A DNA stretch of 46,057 bases, taken from positions 249,064 to 295,120 of the forward strand of contig MU001686.1 of assembly GCA_010093515.1 (NCBI GenBank). Direction: 5' to 3'. Position numbers and translations under genes: made by a program. Positions 20,066 to 33,100 of the stretch are shown piece after piece. Source of the DNA: Lineolata rhizophorae (lineage: Eukaryota > Ascomycota > Dothideomycetes > Lineolatales > Lineolataceae). The notes under the pieces were generated by a model. It did no database searches. It saw only the letters and a list, made by a program, of their open reading frames with translations, and was not told the DNA's origin. Each line of letters starts with the position of its first letter. Position 1 is the stretch's first letter.

Positions 20066-23000
20066 TCACGCCCTACCCTGGCCCTCCCCCTCAATCCTCG
20101 CCCTCTTCGCCTCCCTCTCACCCACTGCCTCGCCCCCCTCAACAGCCCTCTTCTCCTTCTCCCTTCTCCTCGCCTCGCGCTCCCTCTCCTTCCTTGCCGC
20201 CTTGCTCTCGAACTCATGCCAGTCGCCCACGAGCGCCCTGAGGCCCTCGCCCAGCGGCTCCTCGCGCGGCTCCTCGACGCTGAAGTACGGGTGCTCGAGC
20301 ACGTCGGCCGCCGACGGCCGCTGCGCCGGGTCGTACTGCAGCATCGCCGCCAGCAGGTCGAACGCGGCCGGGCTCACCCGCTCCTTGTACTTGTCCGCCA
20401 ACGTGCTCGGCTTGCGCTCCGCCGGCCGCAGCAGCTCGAACCACTGCATGTCCGGCAGCGTCGGCCACGCGCTGCGCGTCGGCGTCCCCAGCACCGTGTA
20501 GATCTTGTCTAGCTGGGAGATCTCGCCGCCGTCGCCGGGGAAGATGGCGTGCTTGGTGAATATCTCGACGAGGACGCACGCCGCGCTCCATATGTCAACC
20601 GCAGGGCCGTACTGCGTCTCGCCGAGCAGCAGCTCGGGGGACCGGTACCAGATGGTGATCACTCGGTTGGTGTAGTCGAGCTGTTTACGCTTGGCGTAGA
20701 AGCGGGCAAGACCGAAGTCGGCCAGCTTGAGCTGCCCCGTGTTGCTGACGAGGATATTGGCCGCCTTGATGTCGCGGTGTAAGACGCCGCGCCGGTGCAG
20801 GTAGTCGAGACCGTCGAAAAGCTGGCGTGCTAGGAACTTCTTATGTCCGTGGCTGAGTCGGAATGTCGGGTGGTTCAACAGCCCCGTCAAGTCGTGGCTC
20901 AAATACTCGAACACCATAAAGCAGTCGTTCTTCTCCACCATGACTTCCTGCAACTTCACAACGTTGTTGTGATGCAAGCTCTGTAGCAACTTGATCTCGC
21001 GTATCGCCGTCACAGGGAACCCATCGCGCTCGCCCTCCATGCGAATCTTCTTGAGCGCCACCTTGCTCTTCGTGTAGACGTGAATCGCCTTGAACACCTT
21101 TCCGTATGTGCCAGACCCTACAACCGACTCATTGCCAGGCTTGCGGTAATACACCGAGTCCGACCCGATGAACTCACCCTCCAGAACGGGGCGCGGCTTG
21201 GGGCGCTTCCGGATTTGCTTCTCGATGACCTTCTCAACCACTGGCTTCGGCTCGTTCGAAGTGGGGGGAGGCGGAGGCGGAGGTTCCGCCCGCTTCCCTG
21301 TTAGCGATGCCTTGTATTCCGCCGCACGCTCAGCACGGTAGTCAACGGCCGCTTTGTTGCGCTCGTATTTATCACGGTAACCTCTTGAGTCGCGGTGGTC
21401 CCTCGAATCACGGTCTCTCGCATCACGCAGATCCCTCTCGCGGTAGTCCCGATGGTCGCGGTCGCGCACGTCGCGCACGTCGCGCGGATTCCTGGCATCT
21501 CTCGAGTCCCGGAAGTCGCGATAATCCCTCTCGCGGTCGCGGTCCCTATCCCGGTCCCTATCCCTCTGTTCGTTGTCCCTGTCACGGTCCGCAGTCCGAT
21601 CTCTGTCTCTCTGGACGCGATCCCTATCCCGATCTCTATCCCGGTCACGGTCCCTGTCACGGTCCCAATCCCTGCTCTTGGCCGGGGCCGCCGTTGGTTC
21701 CCTCGGTGCACTCGCTGGTGGCGGGGCCCCAGGTGGTGCGCTTTTCCCAGCGCCTGCAACAGCTAGATCTGCCTTTGGTGCCGTAATCTGCTGAGGACCA
21801 GGCTTACCCTTAAGGGCGAAGCTAATCTTTGGGCCTCCAGTACTATTGCTGGCTTGGGTCTGTGCCTTTGGTGCCATCGATAGCATCGAACCAGTTCCAG
21901 TCGATCCACTTGTGGCAACCTTCTGATCTGACTCTCGCTCAGTAGGTTTCTCCCTCTCCGTTTCGACCCGAAGACCCTTGCTCGGTCTGAAAGGGTTATC
22001 ATCGTCGTCAATTGGCACAGTCACGTCCTTCTGCGGTCCAGCTCCAGTGAGAGCACTTCCCTGGGACGCACTGGGTCCCGCGTTGACGGGCGTGCCCGCG
22101 CCTGATGCTCCACTGCCGCCGCTTGCTCTACCCCGAGCTGCATCTCCACCAGGCCTCCCGCCGCGACTCCCTGTCGCAGGCGTCCAGCTCAAATTCGAGA
22201 AATGTCCACCACCCCTAACACCACCAGGTCCCGTGGGGACGGGTCCCGGGCCAGTGGGTCCGGATCCAGCACTACCTGGACCCGACGGCGGCGCCGGATA
22301 GCCCTGGGCAGAATTCTGACTCGAGCTCGAAAAGCGACGATCAGGCCCGCCAGCTGGGCCAGAAGGTGGATAGTGGTGGTTGCCGCGATAGGGCGCTGGC
22401 CCAGGTCCAGGCCCAGGATGATGGCCGCCGCGCGGATACGATGGAGGCGGTGGCCCAGCACTGTGGTGGTATGGGCTCGGGTGATGAGGTGGGTATGGCT
22501 GCGGTTGATGATAGTATTGGCTCGGATGGTGAGGTGGGCCATTCGGAGGGCCATGTGGATGTGCATGCGGAGGCGGATAGCCGTGGTGGTATGGGGACTG
22601 CGTTGGCGGAGAGTACGCCGTGCCAGGGTGCATCGGAGACCTATATCGCCGACTTACGTAAGTATCAGGTTCCCACTGGCGCTGTCTTCGAGAGTGGTCG
22701 CGTCCCAAAAAGTATACTTGCCCTTGATTGCTGCCATAGTATCCACCCCGGCCATGATAAGACGCTTGAGAATGCGGTGTCGCTTGGCCAGGCGTCATGT
22801 AGGGTGGCGAATGCGAGTAGCGTGGGTCGTGCGGGTGTGGGTGCGGCCCAGGTGGGCCACCGCGACGTCCGTAAGGGTCACCTCTCATGATGTCGTTGTC
22901 TCTATCCCTACGTTCGCGGCGTGCGTATTCCGAGTCGTACCCAGACTCAGGCTTCGGGGACCTGCTCCTCCTGCGGATGCGATCACGCGGACCAACCGGC

Positions 23001-24492
23001 GGCGACGGCGACCTCGTAACAGTGCTCCTTCGAGGCGAGGCAGCTCCCCTGCGGCTTGTGCGCGACTCGCTATCTTCCCGATTGCGGTCTTCCTTCTCCC
23101 GTTCAGCTGCTCTAAGCGCCCGGTTCCTCTTCCGATTTCGCTCCCTCTGCCGCTCGCGCTCCTTCTCCCTCTTACTCGGCCACCAATCAGGCGATCGTTC
23201 GCTCTCGCGTTCCGGAGACCTGGTCCGCTCACGTCTACTGCTACCGGTATCCTTTGTCCGCTCTTCTCTGAGCGCTCTCTCCGACGGACGAGGCGGCTGA
23301 GGTGGTTCCGGATCCTCCCTCCTGCGGTATTCCCTAGTCCTGTCCTTCTCAGAATCTCTAGCCCTCTCCCTATCAGGCGAAGCAGCCGGTCCCCTTCGCG
23401 GAGCGTAAGAGTCCGGCGTGTAATGACGACCGCGGGCGGGCGGTGGAGACGGACGTCGCGAGGACGGAACAGGAGATGGGTGGCGCCGAGGTGGCGGAAG
23501 AGGCGAGTATCTACTACTGCGGGTAGGCGGAGGCGGCGAGACGGGAGCGGGCCTGCGAGTGCGAGTACGAGAGTGGGCGCGGGAGGAGATCGGTGAGCGG
23601 GAGCGTGAGTGACGGCGATGGGAGTGATTATGAGCACCGTGGCGATGATGGCCCGAGGTGCTGTAGTGATGAGAGTGAGAATGGTGCGGATGTGAGTGAG
23701 CGTGCGAGTGATGAGACCGCCTGTCAGGGCTGCGGGTGCGGCTCCGAGTCCGGCTGCGCCGACGTTTGGTACTCCGCTTGCTCGGATCGCGCTCGAGGCT
23801 GCGGTCCCGATGGTGGTGGCGGTGTTCGCGGGCACGGTACCGGTCACGTGAAGGTGAGCGGCTCCTGCCCCTCTTAGCGGGAAGACCCGACGTCGAAGAC
23901 GGGGGCGGCAGCGGAGCTAGCGAGGGTGACTCGCGGCGTTGGCGATGGCCGGTGCTGTGGTGATGGTGATGGTGACCGGACGAGCTATGGCGGTGGTGAG
24001 AAGCAGTGGCAGCAGCCGCGTGATGGGGCGGTGGGCTGCGGTCCCTGTAGCGGGCCCTCTCCCGGCTGTCTGCCCTAGCGGACCGAGACGGGCGGTACAC
24101 GTTGTCACGGGCAGCTGCAGTGGAGGATGAGGGGCCGGGAGGGTCGGGATTGCGTGAAGGCGATTTTTCCGACTTCAGCGGGCTACGGCTCCGACGACGA
24201 GCAGGCGCACGACGCGGCCGGCTGGTGCTACGTTCTCTCGTCCTCTCGCTGGCCCTCGCAATTGGAGAGCGAGAGCGGTACGGGCGTGCAGGCTTAGGCG
24301 CGGACGCGGAGGATGCGTTGGCAGCAGCGGTGGCCGCCGGGTTGGGCGGGTGCGGGGGATGCTCGCGAGCCGGCCGCTCCTGCCGGTTCGGTGAGTCGTG
24401 GCCGTGGCGGCGCTCGTCGCCCCTGCCGCGGCGGTGGTGCTGCCCTTCGAGCTGGTCGCGCTCAGCTGCCGGCCTCTTGGTGCCGCGATCCA

Positions 24493-24527
<35 letters not shown>

Positions 24528-24808
24528 GCACGCGGGTTTCGCGGTGGCGGCGAAACTGGCGACCGGGCGCGCGGCAGGCGGCGCTCCCTTGCTGCGGGCT
24601 GCAGCGGTCCCTGTGCTGATGCGTCCTTCCTCGGTGCCGATGCGCCCTCTGCAGTCGCGCGCGCCGCGGTGGAGGTAGAGTCTCGGCCGCGGGGATCGGA
24701 CGTAAGCTTTGACGACGACGATGGGGAATGGGTTTGGTGGTGTGGTACTGAACGCGGCTGGCCGGATTGAACTTGGTGCTCCTGCTGGGACCGTTGCGAC
24801 CCAGCCAT
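20066..24808 (-). CDS. CTK1: CTK1/CDK12-type CTD kinase with a long RS/RD-rich N-terminal region
   Basis: A single exon of 1580 residues, starting at MAGSQRSQQEHQ; longer starts lie in unlike sequence. The kinase domain is near residues 1218-1505: Gly loop GSGTYGKV, Lys in VALKKIR, cyclin-binding helix PVTAIRE, catalytic HRDIKAAN, DFGLARF, T-loop YTNRVITIWYRSPELLLG and DMQWFELLRP. These match the yeast Ctk1/CDK12 group, which phosphorylates Ser2 of the RNA polymerase II C-terminal repeats with a K-type cyclin during elongation. The first ~1200 residues are disordered: Ser/Arg-rich blocks, His runs, Pro/Gly/Tyr/His-rich stretches and a long Arg-Asp array just before the kinase. Such RS-like regions point to nuclear speckles and splicing coupling (inference). 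A charged tail follows the kinase. Unusual points are PVTAIRE rather than PITAIRE/PITSIRE and WYRSPE rather than WYRPPE. Confidence 0.95.
21380..21675. repeat. Degenerate hexanucleotide array encoding Arg-Asp dipeptides in CTK1
   Basis: Repeated CGGTCC/CGATCC-like hexamers on the plus strand are read on the minus strand as alternating Arg and Asp codons, then as RD(S/A/H/Y)-type variants. It lies just N-terminal to the kinase domain. Codons vary, so it is kept at protein level rather than being a fresh microsatellite. Confidence 0.8.
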
Positions 24809-27765
24809 GTAGGCGGTCAAGGCATGCGGTGGATGGGGAGAGATGGCGAGTAGCGGAAGGAGGAGAGCTGGGGAAGAGGAACAAAGGTGCAGGTCGACGT
24901 AAGGTAGGGGTAGGGAAAGAAGATTGTGGTGCGGTGGTGTGTGAGCGAAAAGCGGGAGCACGCGCAGAACGCCAGAGGCGGCGGCGCGAGGCGCGGCAAC
25001 AGCTGCTTCGGGCAGTTCCTCTTTTCCTCTCTCCTAGCACCTCCTCCACGCGCAGCAACTTCGAGCGCGAGACAGCGATCAAGCGTACGCCCGGTGCAGG
25101 CCTAGCACGCTGGCTGCTCGGCGGTCTCTCAAGCTGGTGGGCACGCGGGTTGCGTAAGACAGAGTGGTCCTCGGCGGCGGCGAGCCCGGGCCAAAAAAGA
25201 GAGAAGAGATGTCGGTCCGCGGGCTGGCTTTGCTGCGCGTGCGGCGGTCGGCAAAAGCGGCGGCGCGAAGAAAGTGGCCGAGTGGTGCGGTACAGGCGTC
25301 GTGCTGCGACGTGGTCCGTAGATGAAGAAGAGTACGCCAAAGGATGGCGAAGTGGCGGATGAAGAAGCACCAAAGCGCGCGCCGACGGGTGTGCTCTATC
25401 CTTCGCGCCGGCGAGGCCTCGCTGCTGCGTTGCTCAGGCTCCGGGTGAAGGTGGGCGGCGGCGCGGGAACCAGACGAGGCTTTGCGCCTCCGTGGCTCGC
25501 TTCACTCGGCCGCGGCGCCCGCTTGGCGCCCTCCTCGCTCCCACTCGAGGTGTGGCGCTCGCCCGCTGCTCGCCCTCCACCAGCCACACCCCTCCCAAGT
25601 CCGGTAGGTATTTCGGGCGCTGACACCTTCAACAGCACGTCCGAGTCCGGCTTGCGCACGCGCCAGGGCAGTCCCTGCCAATCGCCCGCAGCAAAAGTAT
25701 CAACCGGCTGTCCGTGGGCGGCCGGTTCTGCTACCGCCGATCCCCCTCTTGGCCGCCGTGGAGGGTGGCTTTCCGATACGGACGCTCGCGCCGTGGATGC
25801 CGTTTGCCAGAGCTTAACCACCTCTGACATTACGAGCTCGCACCCCAGCCCGTAAGCGTGACCTCTTGTCTATCCTCGACCCAATACGACCTCCAGACTC
25901 TCTAGTCTCACGATATCTATCTAGCAATAGGAAACGAAAATGGAACCGCAACGTAGAAAGAGCGCACACCCGGATTGACGGGCTACGACTTGCCGGATGC
26001 ATCAAAGCGATTCTCGTGCCTGGCACTCCGCCGAATAGCAGGCCCACAACTGGCAGCTCTCATTTGGACTTCATCCATGCCTCGATACCGTAGACGTCTG
26101 TTCTGATGTCGTAGTGGGAAGTCTGGGGAGGGGTATTCTGCTGGCGATCTCGACGAGGGCGGAAGAGGCTGTCGTGCATCCCGTTCAAATGGGCGGAGGG
26201 AGAGACTCGGTTTGGGAAACCAGCCGAACGCCTTCCACAAACGCTCAAAACCACCAGGGAAGGCCATTTAACGGGGTTAACTATCCATGTTGCAAAGCCG
26301 CTGCGCAGGCATTTGTCCCAACCCGGGTCCATGCAATTCCTTTCCAAGGTCTCTCGAGGTTGCCGGTAATAGCAACTTAGGTAGCTGTCCCAGTACGGTC
26401 AAATTCAATCTAAGGGCACTCCTCATATTCTGAGGATGCCCCTAGAAGTAGCTGTGCGGGCGGCCCCGTCTTGTGGTCGAGATTACCGTAGGTTTGTGCT
26501 CCAACATTTCCATTTGCAACCGCGCCGGCACGCCGACATGGAGGCAACTCCTCCAAAAAGAATTAAGCAGGATATCGTATAGATCGGGCAGAAAGGAGTG
26601 GTCCTTGCTCAAGAGGAAGCCAAGCGTAGGGCTCGCGGTGGGCGTGTGGGAGCATCGGCTCTCCACTAAGGGCAAGAGGTATCGCAGGAGTTGAAATGGT
26701 TAGAGGAACACATCCAAAGCACTATCCCCCATGATTTTTTTTTTTTTTTTTGGAATCAAGAATCAATCGACGGGTACTTGGACGCCGTGATTGTACGGCA
26801 AAGCGCCGATATGTTGGGCCAGGATCGAGCAAAAGGATCGCCTGAACGCCACCAAAAAGCGCCCTCATAGCAGGCAAATAGGAAGCATCGGCGACGGTCG
26901 TTTCGTGAGTCGAGTAAAACAAATAGACAGTAGCATCGCGAAAGTAAGTAGTCTTTAGCCAGGGGCGTCAAGGTACTCCGAAGGAGAGCTACCTGTCAGG
27001 CCATGTCCCCGCCCGCGTGTTGTCCGATCGCCCGGTCGTCCTCCACTACGACCCATCCCCTTCGTATCAGGCCTTCGATCCATCAAAAAAAACATGTCCG
27101 AGGGATAAAAAGCCACTACCCAGTGTGCGAAGATGGGTGCGGACTAGATAGAGGGGGGCCAAACGCCGGAAGGGTGGTGGACAGTGGCTAGGCTTGCGAC
27201 AACGCATGCGTTGGTTGTGTGCGGCACGTTTGGCCCCGGAGAGAGAGGAGCCGACCCGATCTTGCCAGTCCTCAGGCGCGCAGCCGGCGCCGGGCACCTG
27301 ACCGCCTTTATCGCACCATCGGCGCAGTGTTACCTAAGCGACCTCGCGACCCGAAATTGCCGCCGTTCACCGCTCGCAAATTGTTGCATCAGTGTGCCAA
27401 GCCCGGTGCTCGGGAGCTAGTGGACCCCGGTAAAGACGTTCTCTCCATTAGAACTTCGACTCATCGAGAGTTCGTGAGACGGTCGATGCCACCTCCTTTC
27501 TTTGCTTTTGCTGAAGGAGAACGCGCTGTTCGGTACAGATACAACTCCACCATGGACCGGTGGCTTCCGTAGGTTGAAGACAATCATCTGTGGTTGAATT
27601 GGGGCGAGAGAACTACTACCTTACTCCCATTGCTTTTTTTTCCTGGTTTTCCAGCTACGGTCCAATATCATTCGTCCCTCTGTAGTAACCTTTCCACTCC
27701 GAGATTCTTCCCCACTCTCTGCACTCCTATTTGATTTACAGCTCCTTCTCGAACTACCTTCTACG
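24809..27765. other. Long divergent intergenic region between CTK1 and GTP cyclohydrolase I
   Basis: Almost 3 kb holding both promoters. To about 25850 it is very GC-rich, with compositional open frames on both strands, including a 144-codon ATG frame at 25396-25830 (minus) that matches no family I know. From about 25860 it is AT-richer, with a 17-base T run at 26735-26751. No terminal repeats, tRNA or recognisable coding remnants. The long leader of the CTK1 transcript may occupy part of it. Confidence 0.5.
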
Positions 27766-28959
27766 ATGAGCTCCCCGCCACCCCACGCTCCAAAGCCCAA
27801 ATCCGCCGTCCCGCCGCGCGTCCTCACTAACGGTAACGGCGCCACGTCGTCCTCCCCGCTTCACCACACCTCGACGCCGACCTCGACCGAGGCCCGCGAC
27901 AAGCGCGAACGAGAGACTCTTTTCACGGCGATTCAGAACAGCAACAAGCGGCGGCGGGAGATCATAGACCTAGACGAGGAGGGTAGCGGAGGGGGAGGCA
28001 CCGGGCGGCCAACAAAGCGGAATACGAGGAATAGCAGCAAGACGTCCGACGAGGCAGACGGCAAAGATGAACCGCCGGCCACGCCATTGGCGATGAGCAG
28101 GCCCCAGAGCCCGTATACGCAGAATCCGACCATAGACTTTGACGGGTTGAGTTGGCCGAGTATGTTTTTGCCCCTCCATGTGGTGTACAAGGGAATTGGT
28201 GATGCCCATTGAGGAGCGAGGACTTTTTTGGCCGCTCTGACAGTGTACGCAAACTTGCTGCTAATGATTGTGATGTCCAATTGCATAGGTCGCGGCACCC
28301 GCGCCCGCCTCGAAGCCAGCGAAGAGGAAAAGGGCCAGCGTCTCGCCAAACTGTCTGATGCTGTCAAAACTATCCTCGAGTGTCTTGGCGAAGATCCGGA
28401 TCGAGAGGGCTTGCTCGAAACCCCAGAGCGTTATGCTAAGGCGATGCTGTTCTTTACCAAGGGTTACGAAGAGAATCTACGAGACATAGTTAACGGGGCA
28501 GTGTTCCACGAAGACCATGACGAACTAGTAATCGTGAAGGACATAGAGGTTTTCTCGTTGTGCGAGCACCACCTAGTGCCATTTACGGGAAAGGTTGTGG
28601 GGTTCCTACTGCCCTTGTTAAGCTGAGAATACGTGTCAGGCTAATGGCTGAAGCAGATGCACATCGGATACATACCAAACCGCCGCGTCTTAGGCCTGTC
28701 CAAGCTCGCCCGTATAGCAGAGATGTTCGCTCGCCGGCTGCAGGTACAAGAGCGTTTGACCAAGCAGGTCGCGCTTGCTTTGTCGGAGGTGCTCCAGCCG
28801 CAAGGTGTGGCCGTGGTTATGGAGTCGAGTCACCTATGCATGGTAATGCGTGGGGTTCAAAAGACGGGAAGTTCGACGGTGACGAGCTGTATGTTGGGCC
28901 GGATGCGCTCGACAGCGAAGACGAGGGAAGAATTCTTGAACCTGCTAAACAGGCGATAG
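27766..28959 (+). CDS. FOL2: GTP cyclohydrolase I
   Basis: Three exons (27766-28159, 28289-28593, 28657-28959) give 333 residues. The enzyme opens GTP to 7,8-dihydroneopterin triphosphate, the first step of folate and tetrahydrobiopterin synthesis, in the cytosol as a homodecamer. Residues 1-130 are a disordered, Pro/Ser-rich and basic extension, common in filamentous fungi. The catalytic domain begins at about 132 ([11 protein letters not shown]) and includes [20 protein letters not shown], the zinc motif [11 protein letters not shown] (Cys223, His226) and [13 protein letters not shown] (Cys294 as third ligand). It also keeps [20 protein letters not shown] and the C-terminal EFLNLLNR block. 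All active-site blocks are intact. The exon joins fall exactly in conserved blocks, which supports the splicing model. Confidence 0.97.
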
Positions 28960-30107
28960 TGTGCTGGATATGGTCAGATGTGCGGATTGGCGGGTCTCAT
29001 ACCCTGACATCCCAAGAGCTCGCGTCTACGCTTCATCCTATATTCCTCTTTCTTGCTCTTCAGGTATTGTTATTGTCTTTTGGGCGGTGCACATGGCCGG
29101 CGTTTTAGAGGCCGAGACTGGCTGCATTATGGGCATCATACGAGGATACATGTAAGTGAAAAGGGTGCTCATCCACCTTTCGGCGGCTATCTTTATCTTT
29201 TGGGGATACAGGGAGTTACACCACCGAGCGACCCAGTTTTCGCTTCCTGGCGTTCATATGTAGACGTAAGCGAAGCCTCTCAACAGGCGGGGGCTAGAGA
29301 GTTTGATAGGAGCTGACCTTTTCATGCGCACCATTTGTGCGCGTCTGATCCCTTTTGTGTCTTGCGCAGGAGGTGCTGTTCATGGTGCTGCGATGCCTCG
29401 GGAGTGTGGAGGAATGTTAACAAGACCCAATCTACTCTCTGGTAGGTTTTGCCAGCGGATTTCCTTTTATTGAGCATCTCTATAGAGGTTTCTGGCAGGC
29501 CATTTCAGCTGTGCTCTATAGAGCTGCGTAGGTTTTATGAGGTTGCCCTCCAGTCTAGAAGTTTGGTAGGTGCAATCAAGTTCCTAGTCATTTCTCTATC
29601 ATCCTCGCATGCATCGTCATGCAATTGGGATTCAAGCAAGAATATAGCCTTGGAACTATTGGATGCAGCTTCTGAGCTTGTAAATGCTGTTCTAGAGTGC
29701 TCTCGGTGACCTGAGGCTGGATCCTGAGGCTTCTGATGCAACTTGCACGTGACATGCATTCACCTACTAGGTCCTGCGGACCACCCATCTGGGTCGCACT
29801 TGCCTTCACCAGCAGCTCTATTGTTTTTATTGACTAGTCCGGTGTGGGTCTATTGTTTATCCACCAGCAGCCTAACACCCCCGCTACGGTCCAATCTGCG
29901 AGGTGTTAATTTTGCTGTACGCCCCCCACACTTTTCTCTTCTCCACCCCAACACCCTCCCCCTCAGGCACATTGTCTCTCTCTTTTCTAAACCTTACCAC
30001 TCCAGCTTCCTCTCATTTGCAATCAGCCAGCAGCAAACTCTTCTTTGCTGTAGATTCGCAATACGGGACTTCTCTTCTAAAACGCCTGTCACTTTCGCAA
30101 CCTTGCG
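28960..30107 (+). other. Intergenic between GTP cyclohydrolase I and the large F-box-like gene
   Basis: About 1.1 kb with no gene I can support. Short frames near 29449-29709 and 29743-30555 have no family resemblance; the second overlaps the next gene's first exon in another frame. The last 150 bases are pyrimidine-rich, a usual fungal leader, with no clear TATA box. Confidence 0.55.
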
Positions 30108-33100
30108 ATGCGTCGCCGCATCAGCGGTGCAATTCGTGACGCCATCGGCGGCATCCGTCGCCGCGGTGATAGTAACACAAACGATAGCGATTCTCCCGAA
30201 AATGAGCAGCATGAACAACAACCAGAACGTCGCTCCGGTCGCGAGCTCGGCGTCGCTGCCTTCGCAGATGATGCCGCGGCGCCATCCCCACCTCGCCCGC
30301 AGCCTACAGTCCAAGGTTCTCCGGCTCCTCGGCACAGTGATGCTTCTTCTATGCGTCGCTCTAGCAATCGGGCTTCTTCTATTTCAACTACACAGGATGG
30401 GCCTCGTAGTAGTCGTGTGTCTACGGACCACGATCGCAGCCAGCCTGACCTTGGTGGGCCTCCAGACACTAGTGCCGTACGTGGTAGGGTCCACGCTAGT
30501 GGTGATGCTCGTGGTACTCAGGTGGCCGGAGATGCCACCGGATTTCGCGTTTTGAACGTTCGTCGCGGCGATCCCGGCGCCGGTCGCGGTCCAGATGTCT
30601 ATGACCGTGGCTTCCAAGGCTTTCCCGTCCGTCAGGGCCGTCCTCTCCGCGGCCAAAACCTGTCGAATCATCGCCCTGTTTCTCAGTCAGCTCTTCTGCC
30701 GAACGATTTTGCCCGCGCTGACATCCCGCGCTATGTTCCGACTGCGCATCCGGGCCATCTGGTCATGAGTGGTGAGTGACATCTCGCCTAATTCATGGCG
30801 TAGAACTTACGACCGCATAGGCACAGGACCATATCCAGTTCCAGACCGAAACGTCGCGATTCGAAGCGGTTCATCATGTGCCGACAACCCAACTCGCGAC
30901 ATTTCTGAGAATGGCTCGACAACTTTTAGTTCTCCTGATAATGCCAACATCCGCGCGGAATCGCGGCCATCAGCGTCTAACCCCGACCGCGAGCGCACAC
31001 GCAACTCTGCGCATCCTGAGTCTTTGACTGAGGATACAATGAGACGCTTGGCCGACGAAGAGGTGCCTACGGCTCCCAGCCGTGACTTCGGTCGTGGGGC
31101 TGGTCGTGGTGTTGCGCGCCACGACATGAGCCGTTTTGAGCGGACTGGTGCCGCGGTCAACTTCCCAACCGAGCGTGCCGAGCGTGCGAGTCCATCTGTT
31201 GGTCGTGGTGTGTCCACCGATATTGCCCGCGAAAACGCTACGAGTTCAGCACTTGGCGGCGTGGGCCCTACAGCGGCTTCGAACGCCGACGCGGCCGTCG
31301 AGGCTTCAAGATCTTCCTACGCCTCGTCGGACCAGTTCGGCTCGCGCACTTCGTTCTCCGAGTCCCGCAACACGAACGGGAAGCGCCGCGCGAAGTCTCC
31401 TCCGGTTCCTCTGACCGGAGGAACCGCGGTCGCGCCGGGTTCCCAAGTTGCGGAGCGCAGCCCGACCAAGTGGCGCCTTGGGGACGAGCGCATCTCGCCG
31501 GTCGGACGGGGCTTTCAAGCCCTTTCTATGAACCCTCCCGGTCCTTCTGCGCCCGCCGACCGCGACGATGTTGGCCTTTCGCTCGCACAGGGCCCGATGA
31601 TATTGGCTCCTCCCGCCGGCCGCGGTGCTGGCGTCGTCATTGGTTCTTCTCCGGCTGGACGTCCGGATTGGGCTCGCGATGTTGGGATCGCTCCCAACAC
31701 CTCAAATCCAATTCGGATCTACGTGCCGCCCACTGTTACCGATGATGACGATGAAGACGACGTGGGCTCTGAGTACGACGGAGACGTCCGCGAGGAAGAT
31801 GACGAGTTCGACCGCACATTCCAAGCTGGCGGCCGCGAGAGCCGTATGAGCATCGACGAGGTTCCTAGGCCAACAACCCATCCTCGCGAGCCTGGCCCCG
31901 GCGTCGGCGGTACGTCCAATAATTCGGGCGCTCAGCAGTCTGGACAGTACCGCAATGTTCAGGTTAATCTTGCACGTGTCGGCAGTACCACTTGGGTCCC
32001 TGAGGACCATGCCGCAGCGTTCGCTTCTCAACACTCCGCTGATGGTCCCTCTCGCGACTTCCATGCTCCTCCGGCTCCTCGCACCACTTCCCGCGGTCAT
32101 AGCATCAACAGCCATGCCGGTTCCGGACAGCAGTCTTCGAATGCTGGAGTGGGTGGAGCACCAGCACGTAGGGCTCGTAATGTTGGCCCAGCGGAAGGAG
32201 TGTGGCGTCCTGTTGAAGGCACAGGCCGGGAATCTAATCGTGCGGCTGACCCGAACATTGAAGAGGACGGCCTGACCATTGTGGAGCGTATGCGCCACCA
32301 CGTCCGACTTCAGGTCGCGGCAATGCGTAGCCAGCCTAGGAACTACACTCGCGACCAGCGCCTGCGTCAGAGCATCGATAATGTCCACGCCTTGCGCGTA
32401 GCAGCTGCGAGGGAGGAAGGTCGTCCGCCGCCTGAATATCCCCAGACTTTTAACGACCTTATGCGGCAGCTTGGGCAGAGTATTCGTGCTAGCGTTGCTA
32501 CAGCGCGTGGCTCGGTACGTTTAGCTGGAAGTGATAGAGAGGCTCGGGCTGCTCAAGCGGAGGCGCATAGGCACTCTCGGACTCAAGCTATCAACACTGC
32601 TCTGCTTCAGAGTGGCTCATTAGGTCGTCACGCTCAGGGTAGTAGTCAGGTCCAATATGCGGATGGACAGCATGGGCAGCAGATTTATGAGATGTACAGC
32701 CAGGATGCCGACGATGTCCAAAATGTGCAACAAACTCAACAGCAGGCGAATGGAGATACTCTTTCAGTGCACTCGTATCCCGAGACTACTCATCAGGGTT
32801 CTCATCAAGCACCCTCTCTAGTGGCTGAAAGTTTTGCCTATGCCGAGCAATTGTTGCAAGCTCAACTACGCAACGACGCCATGAGGATGGACGACGATAC
32901 CAACGTTGACCCTACTGAGAGTCAAAATGAAGGGATTCAAATGGAAGACGTGCAGCTTATTGAAAACAACCCGGTAAGTTGCTCCGAGGACATTTATATC
33001 CGCCAGGTCTTGTTGTTTACGGTAGATAAGTCACCACAGGACCACCACCAGGGCCAGATTCCTTGGGCTGAGCAAGCTGACGAGCAACATGACCAACAGT

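Noticed and set aside
22202-23596. 464-codon open frame on the plus strand opposite CTK1
   Set aside because: Arg/Trp/Val-rich composition is the complement of Ser/Arg/His/Pro codons in the RS-rich region of the kinase. No domain or start context.
25396-25830. 144-codon minus-strand frame in the CTK1-FOL2 interval
   Set aside because: It starts with ATG, but its sequence is Pro/Arg/Gly/Ser-rich without recognisable structure, and comparable frames occur on both strands of this GC-rich stretch.
29743-30555. 270-codon plus-strand frame overlapping the first exon of the F-box-like gene
   Set aside because: It is in a different frame from the exon that splices correctly into the large gene, begins far upstream in leader-like sequence and looks compositional.
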